NCBI GenBank assembly: GCA_017421905.1
Contig: JAFOHH010000186.1
Location: 1-7,405 of the forward strand
DNA from: Clostridia bacterium
GTDB lineage: Bacteria; Bacillota; Clostridia; Christensenellales; Borkfalkiaceae
Direction of reading: 5' to 3'
DNA: 7,405 bases
Shown: positions 5,731 to 7,405 of the stretch, in pieces
Numbering within the stretch: the first letter of the stretch is position 1
Layout of the letters: each line of letters starts with the position of its first letter
Notes under the pieces: generated by a model
Databases searched by the model: none
The model's input: only the letters and a program-made list of their open reading frames with translations
What the model was told of the DNA's origin: nothing
Made by a program: the position numbers and the translations under genes

Positions 5731-6108
5731 TTAGGCTAAAATTTCAATTCTTTCGTTAATCATCCTATCAATTCTGTGGCAAACGCCTTCAAAATTCTCA
5801 TCTATGTCTTTATTGGAAAAGCGCAAAACATAAATTCCATATCTTTCAAAAATCTCAGTTCTTATTGCGTCGTGCACTTTGCCTTGTTTCGTGTAGTGCT
5901 GTGATCCATCAAGCTCTATTACTAGGCGAGCACTATGGCAATAAAAATCCACAATGAAATTATCTATAATCCGTTGCTTGTATATTTTTATCGGATAATA
6001 TCGCAAAAAATCATACCATAAATGCTTTTCTTGCCGAGTCATATTGCGGCGCAAAATTCTTGCCACGTTTAGCAGGCTATTGTTTTTCTTTAATGGTGTT
6101 TGCTCCAT
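5731..6108 (-). CDS. DUF559 (PD-(D/E)XK / Vsr-like) endonuclease domain protein
   Basis: This 125-residue protein is essentially one DUF559 domain, with the family's usual length. Family marks: RRNMTRQEKHLW (20-31), DNFIVDFYC (49-57, Asp54), the ExD pair in LVIELDGSQH (62-71, Glu65 and Asp67), HDAIRTEIF (79-87) and YVLRFSN (93-99). DUF559 resembles Vsr-type nucleases of the PD-(D/E)XK superfamily; the target is unknown. The frame is open to a TTG at 6180, but that extension would translate the flanking inverted repeat. The ATG at 6108 is therefore chosen, and it is preceded by GAGAGG at 5-base spacing. Stop and start both lie within 4 bases of inverted repeats. The coding sequence is visibly AT-richer than its neighbours, suggesting transfer. 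No promoter of its own is apparent, and read-through from the GH43-type gene is possible. Confidence 0.88.
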   Translation of the reverse strand: MEQTPLKKNNSLLNVARILRRNMTRQEKHLWYDFLRYYPIKIYKQRIIDNFIVDFYCHSARLVIELDGSQHYTKQGKVHDAIRTEIFERYGIYVLRFSNKDIDENFEGVCHRIDRMINERIEILA

Positions 6109-6111
6109 TTT

Positions 6112-6156
6112 GCCCTCTCCGTCGGCTACGCCGCCACCTCTCCCGGTAGGAGAGGC
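6112..6156 (+). repeat. Right inverted repeat of the DUF559 unit, also supplies its ribosome binding site
   Basis: GCCCTCTC (6112-6119) is followed by hairpin 1 (CGGC-TAC-GCCG, 6123-6133) and hairpin 2 (CCTCTCC-CGGTA-GGAGAGG, 6137-6155). The first 8 bases match the left copy exactly. The stems are conserved in place but differ in bases. On the minus strand its end reads GGAGAGGGC, directly before AAA and the DUF559 ATG, so it acts as that gene's Shine-Dalgarno sequence. Confidence 0.85.
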
Positions 6157-6322
6157 TTTTGCTCGATTTCTTTCACTCAATTTTCGTCTGATTTTTTTGT
6201 CTGAAATTTTCGCTCCGCTTCCTCTCTCGGTAGGAGAGGCTTTTGCTCGATTTCTTTCACTCGATTTTCGTCTGATTTTTTTGTCTGAAATTTTCGCTCC
6301 GCTTCCTCTCTCGGTAGGAGAG
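6137..6322. repeat. 84-bp tandem repeat, two copies plus a partial third
   Basis: Copies at 6137-6220 and 6221-6304 differ at about two positions (the seventh base C/T, and ACTCA versus ACTCG). A third begins at 6305 and stops after CCTCTCTCGGTAGGAGAG (6322). Each unit starts with the hairpin 2 of the DUF559 inverted repeat, followed by about 65 bases containing TTTGCTCGATTTC and GTCTGATTTTTTTGTCTG. Because 84 is a multiple of three, a + strand frame (6044-6430) shows a repeated peptide, but it has no start signal or family support. Near-identity suggests recent duplication. Confidence 0.92.
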
Positions 6323-6329
6323 ATTTTTT
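6306..6329 (+). terminator. Possible + strand terminator at the last repeat copy
   Basis: CTCTC (6306-6310) pairs with GAGAG (6318-6322), then A and six T. It has the shape of an intrinsic terminator but no + strand gene precedes it. The stem is short. Confidence 0.3.
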
Positions 6330-6340
6330 ATCTCAACCGC

Positions 6341-7405
6341 TTACTTCGTAAAATCCTCTACGCGCCACTTAGGGTAAAAGGCAATTTCCACGCCGTCCTC
6401 TTCGCCGCCTTCTACAAAGCGCACGGGTAGCCAAACGTAATCGGCAAGGCTGGTGTTGTGGGCGGAGTTTTTGTTGAGCTCTTCTCCCGTCATAACGGGC
6501 TCTTTATCGGGGTTGAACCAGCCCTCGAACACCTCGCAAACGTCGGGCATTTCTTCGGGCAGGTCGTAAAGCCATCTATCGCCTGTGGCGATATAAAGGT
6601 CGGTTCCTTGCACGCGGAACGCAGAAGAGAATTGCGCGTGGAAGCTATTGCGTTTTACGTCGTTTACGCATGGATCGCCCAGCACCTTCCAAGGTCCGTG
6701 CATATCGTCTGCAACCGCTACTTGGCTGGGGTTGGGGTAGTAGCCCGTCGTGCCCGAGGTAATCATATAGTATTTTCCTTTATGGGGAATTACGCAGGGT
6801 GCTTCGCGAATAAAGGGGGGATACTTAAAGAAGAAGTGGGAGGAAAATTCACCCGAAAAATCGGTAAAATCGTCGCTTAAAGTGCCAACTACCATTTCGG
6901 TATGCGGCCGCTCGAACACGCAGTACGCCTTACCCGTTTTTTCATCTAAAAACAGGTCAAAGTCGCCAAATTTATCTTCGCCGCGCGGCAAAATGGTTTT
7001 CATAAAGGTGTACGGGCCGGTAATTTTGTCGGCAACGGCAATGCCCGGGCGGGAAAGGTCAAAGTTTTGCGGCTCTTCGTCCGTTCCGGCAAGCTTCATC
7101 CACATTACGTATTTGCCCGTTTTTTGGTTAAAGAGAATATGCGGGCGGTCCATAACGCGCTTGGGGTTTAAGGGGTGCACTTCGCCGATTACGGGCAGTA
7201 GCACGTTTCCTTCATCCTTCCAGTTATACAAGTCCTTAGAAGAATACATTTTTACGCCGTAGTGCCATATGGGAGAGCCGGGCAGGGTCTTCGTTTTATC
7301 CTCGCCGTACCAGTAGTACGTTCCGTTTTCGTAAAATACGCTGCCGCCGTGGGCTTGAATGCGAAAATCGTTTTCGTCCAGCCAAGGTTTTCCGGGGTAA
7401 AAATC
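6341..7405 (-). CDS. GH43-type glycoside hydrolase, exo-beta-1,3-galactanase-like (5' end outside window)
   Basis: The frame stays open to the window edge, giving 354 visible residues without the N-terminus. An ATG at 7249 is internal, because homologous sequence continues upstream of it. The protein looks like a five-bladed beta-propeller of the GH43 group nearest to subfamily 24. Numbered from the window edge, it has RIQAHGGSVFY (15-25), YYWYGEDK (30-37), VKMYSSKDLYNW (51-62), RPHILFNQKTGKYVMW (87-102), REAPCVIPHKGKYYMITS (200-217, Glu201 the likely acid), SFHAQ (254-258, Gln258 where this group is reported to use Gln), GDRW (275-278) and YVWLP (323-327). It would act on beta-1,3-galactan or related side-chain glycans. 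Whether it is secreted cannot be judged. One conserved Glu position reads MDRPH, with Asp. No clear terminator lies between it and the DUF559 gene downstream. Confidence 0.85.
   Translation of the reverse strand, partial: DFYPGKPWLDENDFRIQAHGGSVFYENGTYYWYGEDKTKTLPGSPIWHYGVKMYSSKDLYNWKDEGNVLLPVIGEVHPLNPKRVMDRPHILFNQKTGKYVMWMKLAGTDEEPQNFDLSRPGIAVADKITGPYTFMKTILPRGEDKFGDFDLFLDEKTGKAYCVFERPHTEMVVGTLSDDFTDFSGEFSSHFFFKYPPFIREAPCVIPHKGKYYMITSGTTGYYPNPSQVAVADDMHGPWKVLGDPCVNDVKRNSFHAQFSSAFRVQGTDLYIATGDRWLYDLPEEMPDVCEVFEGWFNPDKEPVMTGEELNKNSAHNTSLADYVWLPVRFVEGGEEDGVEIAFYPKWRVEDFTK

Larger units (their letters stand above)
5684..6156 (-). mobile_element. Candidate compact DUF559 unit bounded by structured inverted repeats
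   Basis: The 473-bp interval consists of a left inverted repeat (5684-5727), a 125-codon DUF559 gene almost filling the interior, and a right inverted repeat (6112-6156). GC drops inside compared with both neighbours, by eye. No transposase and no clear target-site duplication are visible, so mobility is inferred from the architecture and composition only. A non-mobile gene bracketed by a genome-wide repeat family is the main alternative. Confidence 0.35.

Noticed and set aside
6109..6180. N-terminal extension of the DUF559 protein from TTG 6180
   Set aside because: The extra residues (SPTGRGGGVADGEGK type) are translated from the inverted repeat and do not belong to the domain. The ATG at 6108 has its own ribosome binding site.
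6044..6430. + strand frame of 128 codons with two copies of a 28-residue peptide repeat
   Set aside because: It overlaps the DUF559 gene, the inverted repeat and the GH43-type gene on the other strand. The repeat is explained by the 84-bp DNA tandem duplication, and there is no ribosome binding site or family match.

Overview
The window looks like chromosomal DNA of a Bacillota (Clostridia-type, plausibly gut-associated) bacterium. The basis is gene content (a TIGR02206/YwaF-like membrane protein, a VTC-domain plus DUF4956 pair, an M18 aminopeptidase, a GH43-type protein), strong GAGG-type ribosome binding sites, near-consensus sigma-A promoters with 17-bp spacers, and compact intrinsic terminators with T tracts. 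Base composition is moderate (mid-40s % GC by eye). No genus is claimed.

Layout. 1-273 (+) is the end, or all, of an unrecognised charged protein. A bidirectional terminator at 331-357 separates it from a convergent membrane-protein gene (465-1337, -), whose 3' end, stop codon included, lies in a tandem repeat (383-485). That gene has its own promoter (1372-1400). Upstream of it, on the same strand, is a two-gene operon: VTC domain (2163-2870) then DUF4956 (1475-2158), driven by a perfect TTGACA-17-TATAAT promoter (2910-2938) and closed by a terminator at 1425-1456. The 2939-3336 gap has no gene but carries two tandem arrays (about 26-bp and 28-bp periods) and the terminator of the next gene. 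An MTA/SAH-nucleosidase-family gene (3337-4014, -) and an M18 aminopeptidase gene (4132-5412, +) diverge from a short region with back-to-back promoters. The aminopeptidase gene ends at a perfect 17-bp-stem terminator (5469-5503).

The rest, 5504-7405, is different in character. A small DUF559 (PD-(D/E)XK nuclease-like) gene (5731-6108, -) sits tightly between two inverted copies of a two-hairpin element (5684-5727 and 6112-6156). The helices of these copies are kept although their bases differ, and the right copy supplies the gene's Shine-Dalgarno sequence. Next to it is an 84-bp tandem repeat (6137-6322) that copies one of the hairpins. The window ends inside a GH43-type glycoside hydrolase gene (6341 to beyond 7405, -).

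The genes do not form one pathway. The VTC/DUF4956 pair is a clear functional unit, probably membrane-associated and related to polyphosphate-polymerase-type enzymes. The nucleosidase and aminopeptidase are housekeeping salvage and turnover enzymes. The two most unusual points are the DUF559 unit with its structured inverted repeats, and the recurrence of unrelated tandem repeats at the 3' ends of transcription units.
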